The position numbers and the translations under genes were made by a program. The notes under the pieces were generated by a model that was not told the origin of the DNA, did no database searches, and saw only the letters and a list, made by a program, of their open reading frames with translations. 48,581 bases of DNA from Paludibacter sp. (lineage in GTDB: Bacteria; Bacteroidota; Bacteroidia; Bacteroidales; Paludibacteraceae), in assembly GCA_020049515.1 (NCBI GenBank), contig JAIFKQ010000030.1:1-48581 (forward strand), written 5' to 3'. Shown here piece after piece: positions 36,565 through 45,418 of this stretch; positions within the stretch are counted from its first letter, which is position 1; each line of letters opens with the position of its first letter.

Positions 36565-37419
36565 ATGGATAAAATACTATTTGGCGACAATCAGTTTTTT
36601 GCGGTAAATCATGTTTCGGATGAAAAATCACGAGCTCAATCAATTCAATTTAAGGAAGATGCAGCCATTATTAAAATACTCGACCAAGCTATAGACGTGG
36701 GAATTAACACGTTTATGTGTACCACGCACGAGAGAATTGCAAATATATGTAATTACATTAGGTTAAATCCGAAAAAATACCAAAATTTTAATATCTATCC
36801 GTGCATGCCTTATGCTCACAAATATGCAAACGCTGTTACTGAACTTGGAATTATGGGTACTATCAAAAATTATATTCCAGGTAGTATTTTTGGAACCTTT
36901 GCAAAAGGTGGTTTTGCACTTATGAGCAAAGATTTTATTAAGCTCATGGAACTTTTGATTGATGCCGAAATGAAAATGTTTAAAGACCTAAATACCCCAG
37001 TTATTTTTATCCAAAATGTTATTGTTGATATGATATTGGGGTTAAAAATGTATGACATTTTTAAATCTTACGATCAATATATCCGCACAAAATACAACGC
37101 TGAGCCTGGATATATTACCATGAATATGCCCCTGTTGCTAGATAGTTTGAATTCGGTGGGAATTATGAATCCAATTATCTGTAGCTCAATCAATAAAATA
37201 GGCTTTAGAATGAGTGGCGGAGTAGAAATTTACGAGAAATACCTCTCCGAAAAGCAATTTCGACCAATTGCCATGCAAGTGCTTGCTTCTGGTGCTTTAC
37301 ATCCAAGCGAAGCAATTGAATACTTGGGAAAATTTCCAAATATTGAATCTGTTTTATTTGGCGCCTCAACAAAAAGTCACATACAGGAAACCAAAATGCT
37401 TATAAATAAGCACTTATAA
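36565..37419 (+). CDS. Unrecognised TIM-barrel-like protein paired with the MocA oxidoreductase
   Basis: The 284-residue protein starts MDKILFGDNQFFAVNHVSDE. Its alternation of strands and helices, with late repeats such as PIAMQVLASGALHP and SVLFGASTKSHIQETKMLI, suggests a (beta/alpha)8 barrel of the aldo-keto reductase or a similar type. The ending SVLFGAST...I resembles the closing strand and cofactor loop of AKRs. I see no convincing catalytic tetrad and do not recognise the family. There is no signal peptide. The 6-bp gap after the oxidoreductase gene implies a shared step in sugar synthesis; this is context only. Confidence 0.55.
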   Translation: MDKILFGDNQFFAVNHVSDEKSRAQSIQFKEDAAIIKILDQAIDVGINTFMCTTHERIANICNYIRLNPKKYQNFNIYPCMPYAHKYANAVTELGIMGTIKNYIPGSIFGTFAKGGFALMSKDFIKLMELLIDAEMKMFKDLNTPVIFIQNVIVDMILGLKMYDIFKSYDQYIRTKYNAEPGYITMNMPLLLDSLNSVGIMNPIICSSINKIGFRMSGGVEIYEKYLSEKQFRPIAMQVLASGALHPSEAIEYLGKFPNIESVLFGASTKSHIQETKMLINKHL

Positions 37420-38016
37420 AATAAAAAACTAAACAATGGAAATTATAAAAATAAATTCTTTATAGGGTTTAATCCATCTATTTATAGTAACCACACTATA
37501 AAAAACCACATTTAAGTAGTGTTTCTTTGCAACCTAATCAGCACCCCCAACCCTCTGAAGGGGTAAATGAGAGTGCACAGATTCAGAAATTTTAACTGGA
37601 AAGAATGTGTGTTTTGTTAATTGATAAAATATAGTTTGTTTTTGAAACGAATTTAAATACTAAGGAGTATTTAAGCAGGAAAACTTGTCGAAATAAGTGT
37701 TAAGTAGATAAGTTTCTTTGCAATTTTAAATATTTATAAAAAGTAGAAAATATGAAATAATTGAGCGAAAATGGCAAAATTAAATTTTAAATTAAATATC
37801 AATCAAAACAAACAATTAGCGACTGGTAACATTTAACACATAAGACCTTATTAAATTGCTGAAAATTGGTACTTAAAAATGAAACTTTTGTGCTCAAAAG
37901 ATATATTGGGAAAGTTTACTTTGTGAAAAATAATAAAGTAGAATTAAATAAAGGACGATAATGAGGTAATCAATAATACAAAAAAAAATTCACCTTAATA
38001 AAAAAAAACAAGTACT
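37420..38016. other. 0.6-kb gene-free region before the methyltransferases
   Basis: No credible ORF. It contains TAGGGTTTAATCC near 37463, a GC-rich repeat at 37542-37563 (CACCCCCAACCCTCTGAAGGGG) and two similar strings, TTAAGTAG(AT)..TTTCTTTGCAA, near 37513 and 37700. The second ends in TTTCTTTGC, close to the -7 box, so it may carry a promoter for 38017. Confidence 0.5.
37542..37563. repeat. GC-rich intergenic repeat (CCCCCAACCC...GAAGGGG)
   Basis: CACCCCCAACCCTCTGAAGGGG stands out in AT-rich DNA and resembles short CCCCCAACCCC/GGGG repeats I recall as dispersed in Bacteroidota genomes. Only one copy is in the window. Confidence 0.35.
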
Positions 38017-38742
38017 ATGGAACTTAAATCATTTATTTATTGGAAGTTGGTATATCCAATCATACTTAGATTGGATAAATTTCGTGGTTTGGATTTTTTG
38101 TCGGAAATGTCGCCCGAAGCCCTACAATTCAATCTCAAACGCGCACATGGATATGGTCCGTCTGGCAAAAATTTTTTGAAAGAGGTGCTAAGTGACTTCA
38201 ATATTAGTTCTACCGACTCCATAATAGATGTAGGATGCGGCAAAGGAAGCGCAATGAAGTATTTACTAGATTTCCCTTTTGAAAGGGTAGATGGGATTGA
38301 GCTTTCTGGCCTTATTGCCGATATTGCTACCCAAAATTTCAAAAAATTAAACGAAAATAGATGCCGAGTGTTCACGGGAGATGCTGGATATTTTAACCAA
38401 TATGATGATTATAATTATATCTATTTTTACAATCCATTTCCACCAATAGTTATGGCAGAAGTAATTGAAAATCTGAAATTTTCATTGCAACGAATTGACA
38501 GAGAAATGGTTATAATTTACATGAGCCCTACCTGCAACCATATTATTGCAGAAAGTGGTATATTTACACAAGTAGGCGCATATTATAAAAACGATGCCTG
38601 GATAACAGTTTATAGCAATAGAAGCATAGACAAATCGGTATTATCATATAATAAAAAAATTCATCGAAGTATTGAAGGAACTCCTTTGAACGATGCGCTT
38701 AAAGTGTATTTGCAAAATTACGTATTAAAAGCATACAAATAG
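38017..38742 (+). CDS. SAM-dependent methyltransferase (tandem copy 1)
   Basis: The 241-residue class I methyltransferase has motif I DVGCGKGSAM near residue 72, an acidic segment VDGIELSG after it and FTGDAGYF. The motif IV region YFYNPFPP resembles the (N/D)PF pattern more common in N-methyltransferases, but this is weak evidence. The N-terminal 50 residues (FIYWKLVYPIILRLDKFRGLDFL) are shared with copy 2 and may bind the acceptor. The substrate is unknown; a sugar of the polymer is likely by context. Confidence 0.85.
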   Translation: MELKSFIYWKLVYPIILRLDKFRGLDFLSEMSPEALQFNLKRAHGYGPSGKNFLKEVLSDFNISSTDSIIDVGCGKGSAMKYLLDFPFERVDGIELSGLIADIATQNFKKLNENRCRVFTGDAGYFNQYDDYNYIYFYNPFPPIVMAEVIENLKFSLQRIDREMVIIYMSPTCNHIIAESGIFTQVGAYYKNDAWITVYSNRSIDKSVLSYNKKIHRSIEGTPLNDALKVYLQNYVLKAYK

Positions 38743-38827
38743 AAAAATGAACGAATAAAAGCTTGATTTTATAATGTGAACTTGATGTAAATATTCAGCA
38801 CAATTCAATTAATCAAAAAAAAATAAT

Positions 38828-39565
38828 ATGGATTACAAAGCATTAGTTTATTGGAAGTTAGTGTACCCAATCACTATAAAAATGGATAGTTATCAAGGCT
38901 TAGATTTTTTGCCCAAAATCACTGCCAAAGCTGTAGGTTTAGATATAAAGCGTTCATTTGGATATTCTCCATCGCATAAAAGATTTCTGATAGAGCTGCT
39001 CAATGATTTTAGTATTACGTCCAATGATACCATTATTGATGTGGGTTGTGGCAAAGGAAGTGCAATGCGCACCATGTTAAAATACACATTTTCCAAAGTG
39101 GATGGAATTGAGCTATCTAGTATAATTGCCAATATAGCTATTCAAAATTTTAAAAGATTGAAGGTAAATAGATGTAGCGTTTTTACAGGCGATGCTGGTC
39201 AATTTAAAATATACAACGACTACAATTATGTCTATTTTTTCAATCCATTTCCAGCTGTTGTAATGAAAGAAGTAATTGAAAACTTAAAAAAATCGGCACA
39301 ACTAGTTGACAGGGAAATAATTATAATATACATGAGTCCAACCTGTACCGATGTGATTGAAAAAAGTGGGGTATTTGAACTTAGAGGAATATATAAAAGA
39401 ACAGGCGCTTGGGTCACTGTTTACTCTAACCGGAGCTTAAAAAATTCTACACTTTCATCAAATAAGAAAATGATTCCTTGCACAGAAAGCTCCGACATCA
39501 AAAAGGAATTACAACTATACTTACAAAATTTTATTCAACCCGATTATATAGATCGTATCAAATAA
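38828..39565 (+). CDS. SAM-dependent methyltransferase (tandem copy 2)
   Basis: The 245-residue protein is a clear paralogue of the preceding gene along its whole length. The N-terminal region is LVYWKLVYPITIKMDSYQGL, motif I is DVGCGKGSAM, and the motif IV region is YFFNPFPA. The C-terminal IIIIYMSPTCTDVIEKSGVF is also conserved. Differences are spread evenly, so both copies look functional and may methylate different positions. It begins 85 bp after copy 1 on the same strand. Confidence 0.85.
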   Translation: MDYKALVYWKLVYPITIKMDSYQGLDFLPKITAKAVGLDIKRSFGYSPSHKRFLIELLNDFSITSNDTIIDVGCGKGSAMRTMLKYTFSKVDGIELSSIIANIAIQNFKRLKVNRCSVFTGDAGQFKIYNDYNYVYFFNPFPAVVMKEVIENLKKSAQLVDREIIIIYMSPTCTDVIEKSGVFELRGIYKRTGAWVTVYSNRSLKNSTLSSNKKMIPCTESSDIKKELQLYLQNFIQPDYIDRIK

Positions 39566-39897
39566 TTTATTCTTAAAATTTCATGTAAAAAAATTAGCTA
39601 ATAAGTTATGAGTCCAAGCCGATAAGTGATTTTTGATAAAAAAAGTGCTAAGTAGATAACTTACAGATAAATACCTGAGAGATATTGAGGTCGCAATTAA
39701 ATATTTATTTTGAATATCAATTCTTTGCATCCCGATAAGTATCGAGATTGCGCTCCCTATTCTCGAGATGTTTCATTAGCGTTCTCTCGTTTCTGGGGAT
39801 GTTCTAATAGCATTCAAAAAAAAATAAATTATCGGGGCCAACTCAGTTATTAGTGTTATAATTTACGGATTATCTTATAAATAATTAAATTGAATTT
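39566..39897. other. Gene-free region before the second GNAT pair
   Basis: About 330 bp without an ORF. It holds a string GTGCTAAGTAGATAACTT near 39645 similar to one at 37697, and a patch of irregular CCCGATAAGTATCGAGA and TTCTCGAGATG sequence near 39732-39770. The latter looks like a decayed palindromic repeat. Confidence 0.4.
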
Positions 39898-40917
39898 ATG
39901 ATAACAATAGAACATTTTGAGGGTTTACCAACAGAACATGAATCATTTTTAATAAACAGATACAATTCATTTATAACTACTTGTAGGTACATTGAAATTT
40001 ATCATCCCGATTATTACATTTATTATATGCTCGTTTACGAAGACAGTGAACTAGTTGATTTATTGATATTTGGTAATAAAGGAAATACGGCAAGATGCTT
40101 TAATGCACTTGTCAATATCAATCAGAATACCATTTCGGGATGCATAAATTTACTTTTTATACAGTCGCCATTTATACAAAAGGTGATGATTGATGCATCG
40201 TTAACGCCGTATAAATTAAAGTATTCATTTCTAATAACCAAATCAGAAGATTATGTTATTAATCTTCCCACAAATATCAACGATTATTATAAAGAATTGG
40301 GACTGAGTACCAGAAGAAATTTAAAAAGTCGCAAAAATAAATTATTAAAAAATTTCAACTCTGTAAATTATTTCACTAAATATAACTGTGATATCAATGA
40401 CGAAATAATTGACAAAATAGTTCAAATGAACTATAACAGAATGAAATACAAAGGAGTAGTTCCGCACATCGACAACAAATATAAAAATAATATTTTCAAG
40501 TACTCTCAACACTACGGTTGCGCTTCATATTTAGAGCTGGATGGTGAAATGGTAGCTGGATGTATAGCTACCATTTTAAACAAAGATATTTTTTTACATG
40601 TATTTTCTCACGATAACAATTTTTCTAAATACAATGTAGGTGAAAGCTGTGTATTTAACCTAATAACAACGGCCATTGAGAATGACTTGTCAACCTTTCA
40701 TTTCCTGTGGGGAAGCAGCGATTTAAAATCAAGATTTCAAGTAAAACCGACAATTTTGTTTTCAAGTTTTGTTTACAGAGGATACTCATTAGACTTCTTT
40801 ACAAACAAATTATCTACTTTTTTTTTAACGGCTTTCAGCCAGTTTAAACTTTCAGCATTTTCCAAACCATTAAAAAAAACCGTGAAATTTTACCGTAAAA
40901 TAAATTCCAAAGTGTAA
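39898..40917 (+). CDS. CelD/BcsL-type GNAT acyltransferase, paralogue A'
   Basis: The 339-residue protein has the same layout as the gene at 29444: TRRNLKSRKNKLLKNF near residue 140, CIATILNKDIFLHVFSHDNN and FLWGSSDLKSRF. The residues GNKGNT, YSQHYGC and the C-terminal YSLDFFTNKL are shared with copy A or the lost tail of B. It is closer to A than to the following gene. Acyl donor and acceptor are unknown. It starts the second pair after an AT-rich spacer. Confidence 0.76.
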   Translation: MITIEHFEGLPTEHESFLINRYNSFITTCRYIEIYHPDYYIYYMLVYEDSELVDLLIFGNKGNTARCFNALVNINQNTISGCINLLFIQSPFIQKVMIDASLTPYKLKYSFLITKSEDYVINLPTNINDYYKELGLSTRRNLKSRKNKLLKNFNSVNYFTKYNCDINDEIIDKIVQMNYNRMKYKGVVPHIDNKYKNNIFKYSQHYGCASYLELDGEMVAGCIATILNKDIFLHVFSHDNNFSKYNVGESCVFNLITTAIENDLSTFHFLWGSSDLKSRFQVKPTILFSSFVYRGYSLDFFTNKLSTFFLTAFSQFKLSAFSKPLKKTVKFYRKINSKV

Positions 40918-41038
40918 AATTAAAAAGCTTAATTACTTGGAGTAATGATTTATACAAGAAATCTCTTTTACATATAATTAAAAAAAAAAGTACCATATAT
41001 AGGTAATTAGTCAACAACTACTGTTAATAAATTTGAGT

Positions 41039-42073
41039 ATGACTACAATCAAATGTTTGAATGGCTTGCCTTTAGAATATGAATCATTTCTGATTAGTAA
41101 ATACGAGTCGTATTTGACCACATGCCGATATATTGAAATATATTATCCTACTTACATCATAGATTTCATGCTTGTATATAATGAAAATAGCTTAATTGAA
41201 TTATTAATATTTGGCACCAATGGAAGCACTTCAAAATGTTTCAATTCATTTGCCAGTATAGATCCAACTATAATTTCAGAATGCATCAATATTTATTTTG
41301 AAAATCATCCGTCTATACCAATGATAAAAGTTGATGCATTAAGTAAAGAGTACAATTTAAAAAAAGCTATTTTACATGATAAAGCCAATGAGTATGTCAT
41401 TAATTTATCTTCAACAGTTGACGAATATTATCTACAACTAGGTCGTAGCACTCGAAAATCTGTACGAAATCATAAATCGAAACTGATTAGAGATTATCCA
41501 AATGTAAACTTTATTACTAAGTATGGGATAGAAATTGAAGAGAAAGTTATTGATAAAATTATAGAATTGAATATTGCCCGAATGAAATATAAAGGAATAA
41601 TGCCAGCGAAAGACCTAAATGAGGCCAAGCGAATATTCAGATATTGTAAATATTATGGCATTGTAACTTACATTGAAATTGATAATATAATAGTAGCTGG
41701 AGATATTGCGTATATTCTGGATAAACGTATGTTTACTGAAGTGATAGGACATGACAATGATTTTTCGGCGTACAATTTGGGCGAAGTATGTATGTTTCAG
41801 CTTATTGAGGCAGCTATAAATGGTGGATTTGAAACATTGTATATGTCGTGGGGCTATAATGAGTATAAAAAGCGCTTATTGGCAAAGCCGCATATTTTGT
41901 ATTCCTATTCAATATATCGAACATATTCTTTGGCTTACATTCTTAAAAGTATTAATGCATTGGTAGTTCTAAATATTACAAGGTTTAGACTCTCGAAATA
42001 CTCAATGCCAATAAGGAATGCTATTAAGTATTACAGAAAAAGAAAATGGTCGTTAGTATTAAGTAGAAATTAA
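41039..42073 (+). CDS. CelD/BcsL-type GNAT acyltransferase, paralogue B'
   Basis: The preferred ATG at 41039 gives 344 residues; the track's TTG at 41033 is less likely. Typical parts are TRKSVRNHKSKLIRDY, DIAYILDKRMFTEVIGHDND and MSWGYNEYKKRL. It pairs with the gene at 30536 by KYYG.VTYIE and the EYK.RL ending. Its complete C-terminus (RLSKYSMPIRNAIKYYRKRKW) shows what the frameshifted copy lost. It may acylate an amino sugar of the polymer. Confidence 0.76.
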   Translation: MTTIKCLNGLPLEYESFLISKYESYLTTCRYIEIYYPTYIIDFMLVYNENSLIELLIFGTNGSTSKCFNSFASIDPTIISECINIYFENHPSIPMIKVDALSKEYNLKKAILHDKANEYVINLSSTVDEYYLQLGRSTRKSVRNHKSKLIRDYPNVNFITKYGIEIEEKVIDKIIELNIARMKYKGIMPAKDLNEAKRIFRYCKYYGIVTYIEIDNIIVAGDIAYILDKRMFTEVIGHDNDFSAYNLGEVCMFQLIEAAINGGFETLYMSWGYNEYKKRLLAKPHILYSYSIYRTYSLAYILKSINALVVLNITRFRLSKYSMPIRNAIKYYRKRKWSLVLSRN

Positions 42074-42140
42074 AAAAATTAATGTGGTCAACTTAGTGTT
42101 TGACTATGTATAGAAAATATAATCGTAAAAAATATCAAAA

Positions 42141-43451
42141 ATGAAAAGTTTTACAAGAGTAAATTATTACAAATTGGCAATAATATTATTTTTTAGTTTT
42201 AATGCTCATGGTCAAGATAACATTATAACACAAGAAAATAAGAAGGTGGATGATGCTATTTTGGAAGTAATTGATTCGATAAAAATATGTAAATGGAAAT
42301 ATGACGCTCAATCATGTATAAATTTCTCGTTTGATGACAATCTACTGTCACAAACAAAAATTTCAAAGATATTTGACCAATACGGATTCAAGTCCACCTA
42401 TTTTATCATACCGAATAGTATGTACATTGATAGCCTAAAAGATATGGCGGCACGAGGTCATGAAATTGGTAGCCATACATATTCGCACGTTTCACTTGGG
42501 GGTATTGATAGTTTAGAGATTGATTTTCAGACACGTAAATCGAAAGAAATGATTGAAAATTGTATAGGTATAAAGTGCCTTAGCTTTGCAGATCCGTACC
42601 ACGAAACGACGGAAATGAGCAAAAATATCGTTTTTAGCTACTATTCTTATGCTCGAAATTACTCAAAGTACATAAATCACAGTTACTATCCTCTTTTTTC
42701 TTCTTCCACATTACAGCAGCTTACAAATTATATATCCAAAGGAATATCAAAAGGGGAAATATTGTTAATTGCAGGACACGGATTAGAAGGTGATGGTTAC
42801 AGCCCTATAAGTGAACACTTTTTACGGGAGATTCTAAATTTAGTAAATGATTACAATTATAATGGAGTTTTGTGGGTAACTACTATAAAAGAAGGAATTC
42901 AATATGAGAATCTTTATCATGAATTAATGTTAGAAAAAAAATTTACAAACGACACTCTAATATTAAGTTTTAAAAACTTCAATAAATTGAAATACAAAAA
43001 TGAAGATAAGGCAATGATTAGCATAAAAATACCATTCAATAGCAGTTTCGAAATAACACGGGTAACACAAAATATAGAAAAAAAAATGCATGATGATAAA
43101 TATATTTTCACAATGGACTTAAAAAAAGACACTTCTATGGTGTTGATAATGAAGAACTCAAGTCCATTGACTAAAAATATAATTGATGAGTTTAAGACTA
43201 CAAATTTATTTACAATTTACCCAAATCCTATCCACAAAGTATTAAGAATTCAAGACTCAAGAATAATGGGAAATGGTGAAATTTTAAGCATTGAGATATT
43301 TAACACAGATGGAAAACTTATTCAAAAGCAAATAACAAATTTTTCTGAAATTGATGTTTCACGTCTCAAAAAGGGACTATACTTTGTGAAAAAAAATATG
43401 CAAATAGACTCAACGATCAAGGTTTACATGGCAAAATTTTTAAAGTTCTAA
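42141..43451 (+). CDS. T9SS-secreted CE4 polysaccharide deacetylase
   Basis: The 436-residue protein starts with a signal peptide (about residues 1-25, ending NAHG). The NodB domain has motif 1 FSFDDN (catalytic Asp-Asp) and motif 2 HTYSH (H-x3-H), with LIAGHGLEGD later. The C-terminal segment from about residue 350 (NLFTIYPNPIHKVLRIQ ... LKKGLYFVKK) is a type A T9SS sorting domain. The protein would deacetylate polysaccharide outside the outer membrane, after polymer export; this is inferred. It is the second CE4 gene of the cluster. Confidence 0.9.
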   Translation: MKSFTRVNYYKLAIILFFSFNAHGQDNIITQENKKVDDAILEVIDSIKICKWKYDAQSCINFSFDDNLLSQTKISKIFDQYGFKSTYFIIPNSMYIDSLKDMAARGHEIGSHTYSHVSLGGIDSLEIDFQTRKSKEMIENCIGIKCLSFADPYHETTEMSKNIVFSYYSYARNYSKYINHSYYPLFSSSTLQQLTNYISKGISKGEILLIAGHGLEGDGYSPISEHFLREILNLVNDYNYNGVLWVTTIKEGIQYENLYHELMLEKKFTNDTLILSFKNFNKLKYKNEDKAMISIKIPFNSSFEITRVTQNIEKKMHDDKYIFTMDLKKDTSMVLIMKNSSPLTKNIIDEFKTTNLFTIYPNPIHKVLRIQDSRIMGNGEILSIEIFNTDGKLIQKQITNFSEIDVSRLKKGLYFVKKNMQIDSTIKVYMAKFLKF

Positions 43452-43507
43452 TTATCGAATACATTTGTCCAATAATTTAACTGTCAGACACTTTATAAAA
43501 AACAACA

Positions 43508-45184
43508 ATGAAAATAATACTGTCATTTGTAGTGAGTATATATTTAACTTTCAATTTACAAGCAATAACATTAAACGTAGAAATGCCAGGTACATTATCT
43601 ATCTTAATGTCAGACTTTGACAAATCAACTCTAAAATTGCTTACAATAACGGGGAACATTGATGCCCGAGATGTAAAATTTATACGTGACGAACTACCAG
43701 AATTAGAGTATTTAGACATAAACGCCATCACAATAGAAAGTTATGAGGGAAATGACGGAACTTCAAACAATACATATTATCTCAAAGCTGAAATCCCTGA
43801 AAATGCATTCTTCAAAGATGAGTCATCACCCAACAAATTGATTTCTATTATTTTACCAGTATCCATAACTTCCATTGGAAATCGAGCTTTTTATGAATGT
43901 AACCTAATCAACACCATCAATATTCCAAAATTGGTAACTAACATTAGTCATTTGGCATTTCAAGAATGTGCAAGTTTATCTAATATAGAGGTCGATGATG
44001 AGAATACTACTTTTTCGGATGATAATGGCATCTTATTTAATAAGTTAAAAACACTACTTATTAGATGTCCTGTTCAAAAAAAAGGAATATATCAAACTCC
44101 CAATTCTGTTAACATTATAGACACCTATGCGTTTTACAATTGTAGGAATTTGACTGAAATAGAATTTCCAAATTCCATAAGCACATTAAAGTATGGAGCT
44201 TTTTACAATTGTTCAGAGCTTACAAATTTAAAGCTCCCTAATGCATTGATATGGATTGAAGCTTACGCATTTTACAATTGTAGTAGTCTGGAGGGCGAAA
44301 TTACGATACCAAACACAGTGAAAAACTTGGGCGATTATGCGTTTTATGAATGTAGCAGCTTTTCTAGTTTAACGATTGGTAATTCTGTTACTTCAATAAA
44401 TAAATTCTGCTTTTATAATTGTAAAAAACTAAGCTCAATATCCAATGCTAGTTCTGTAAAATTAATAAATGAATTTTCTTTTTTTAATTGTAATGCGCTC
44501 ACTGATGTTTCGTTTGGAAATACAGTAACTCACATAGGAAAGTATGCTTTCTCTGATTGTAATAATCTAATTAATTGCACTTTATCTAGTTCGCTTACCT
44601 ATATTGGCGAAGGGGCTTTTGGATATTGTAGAGGCCTTTCCAACATAGTTATTCCTAATTCTGTTAATTATATTGGAAATGGGGCTTTTGCTTTTTGTAG
44701 CGGAATAGTTACATATTTAATCATTCCGGAATCACTTTCATCAATTGGTGATTTTACATTTCGAGGTTGCAGTGGAATTAGTAACGTTTATATTCCAAAT
44801 TCGGTAACAATTATTGGGAACTCTGCATTTGAAAGCTGTAATAGCATAACTGAATTAGTGATACCAAGTGCAGTAATATCTATTGGCGCAAGTGCTTTTG
44901 CTGATTGTGTTGGAATGACTAAAGTTACAATGTCTGGCAAATTAAATTCTATATCAGCAAATGTATTTTGGGGTTGCAGGGCTTTAACAACAATTGTAGT
45001 TGATTTACCATCACCGATTAATTTGAGCAGTTCAAATGGGGTTTTCGAAGATGTAAACAAATCAGAATGCAAGCTTTTTGTACCTTCAGTAGCTGTAAAT
45101 GAATTTAAAAAAGCCGAGCAATGGAAAGATTTTAAACACATACTGCAACTATCAATTCCTTTACCCCCGGACCCTGGGTTGTAA
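43508..45184 (+). CDS. BspA-like leucine-rich repeat surface protein
   Basis: The 558-residue protein has a signal peptide (MKIILSFVVSIYLTFNLQA). An N-terminal domain common in Bacteroidota LRR proteins follows (TLNVEMPGTLSILM ... ITGNIDARDVKFI). From about residue 95 there are more than a dozen 23-residue LRR_5 repeats of the form IPNSVTSIGNYAFYNCSSL. These often mediate binding to surfaces or polymers. It ends at PLPPDPGL without the T9SS tail or a membrane anchor that relatives usually have, so it may be truncated or periplasmic. It closes the plus-strand cluster. Confidence 0.88.
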   Translation: MKIILSFVVSIYLTFNLQAITLNVEMPGTLSILMSDFDKSTLKLLTITGNIDARDVKFIRDELPELEYLDINAITIESYEGNDGTSNNTYYLKAEIPENAFFKDESSPNKLISIILPVSITSIGNRAFYECNLINTINIPKLVTNISHLAFQECASLSNIEVDDENTTFSDDNGILFNKLKTLLIRCPVQKKGIYQTPNSVNIIDTYAFYNCRNLTEIEFPNSISTLKYGAFYNCSELTNLKLPNALIWIEAYAFYNCSSLEGEITIPNTVKNLGDYAFYECSSFSSLTIGNSVTSINKFCFYNCKKLSSISNASSVKLINEFSFFNCNALTDVSFGNTVTHIGKYAFSDCNNLINCTLSSSLTYIGEGAFGYCRGLSNIVIPNSVNYIGNGAFAFCSGIVTYLIIPESLSSIGDFTFRGCSGISNVYIPNSVTIIGNSAFESCNSITELVIPSAVISIGASAFADCVGMTKVTMSGKLNSISANVFWGCRALTTIVVDLPSPINLSSSNGVFEDVNKSECKLFVPSVAVNEFKKAEQWKDFKHILQLSIPLPPDPGL

Positions 45185-45350
45185 GCACTTGAATTAATCA
45201 ATTCAAAAACCTAAATCTCTAATGCTTAAGAGTCAATAAGATATGTAGTGAAAAATTAATTGATGAATTAATTTCCAAAGTTATGAAATAAATAACAATG
45301 GCATACGAGATTAATTTTCACTTTCAATTATCAAAAAAAACAGCGAATAA

Positions 45351-45383
45351 TTGCAATTATTTGAAGTTTTTCGTGTATTTTTG
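45351..45383 (+). promoter_or_regulatory. Promoter of the chorismate mutase gene
   Basis: TATTTTTG at 45376-45383 matches the TAnnTTTG -7 box and TTG at 45351-45353 sits at the expected -33 spacing. It would give a leader of about 30 nt before the GTG start at 45419. Confidence 0.6.
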
Positions 45384-45418
45384 TGCGATATTTATACTAA
45401 CCCAAAATTTATACCCGA

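Noticed and set aside
37771-37839. Short ORF starting MAKLNFKLN, like the start of a Bacteroidota tyrosine recombinase
   Set aside because: Only 22 codons long with no continuation in other frames; similarity could be chance.
29444-42073. Alternative reading of the four GNAT proteins as FemAB-type peptidoglycan aminoacyltransferases
   Set aside because: FemAB proteins share the GNAT fold, but the single-domain layout and the FLWG..EYK.R ending fit the CelD/BcsL group and the polysaccharide context better.
45191-45208. TTGAATT-AATC-AATTCAA palindrome after the LRR gene
   Set aside because: Short and AT-only with no T-run; expected often by chance in this composition.
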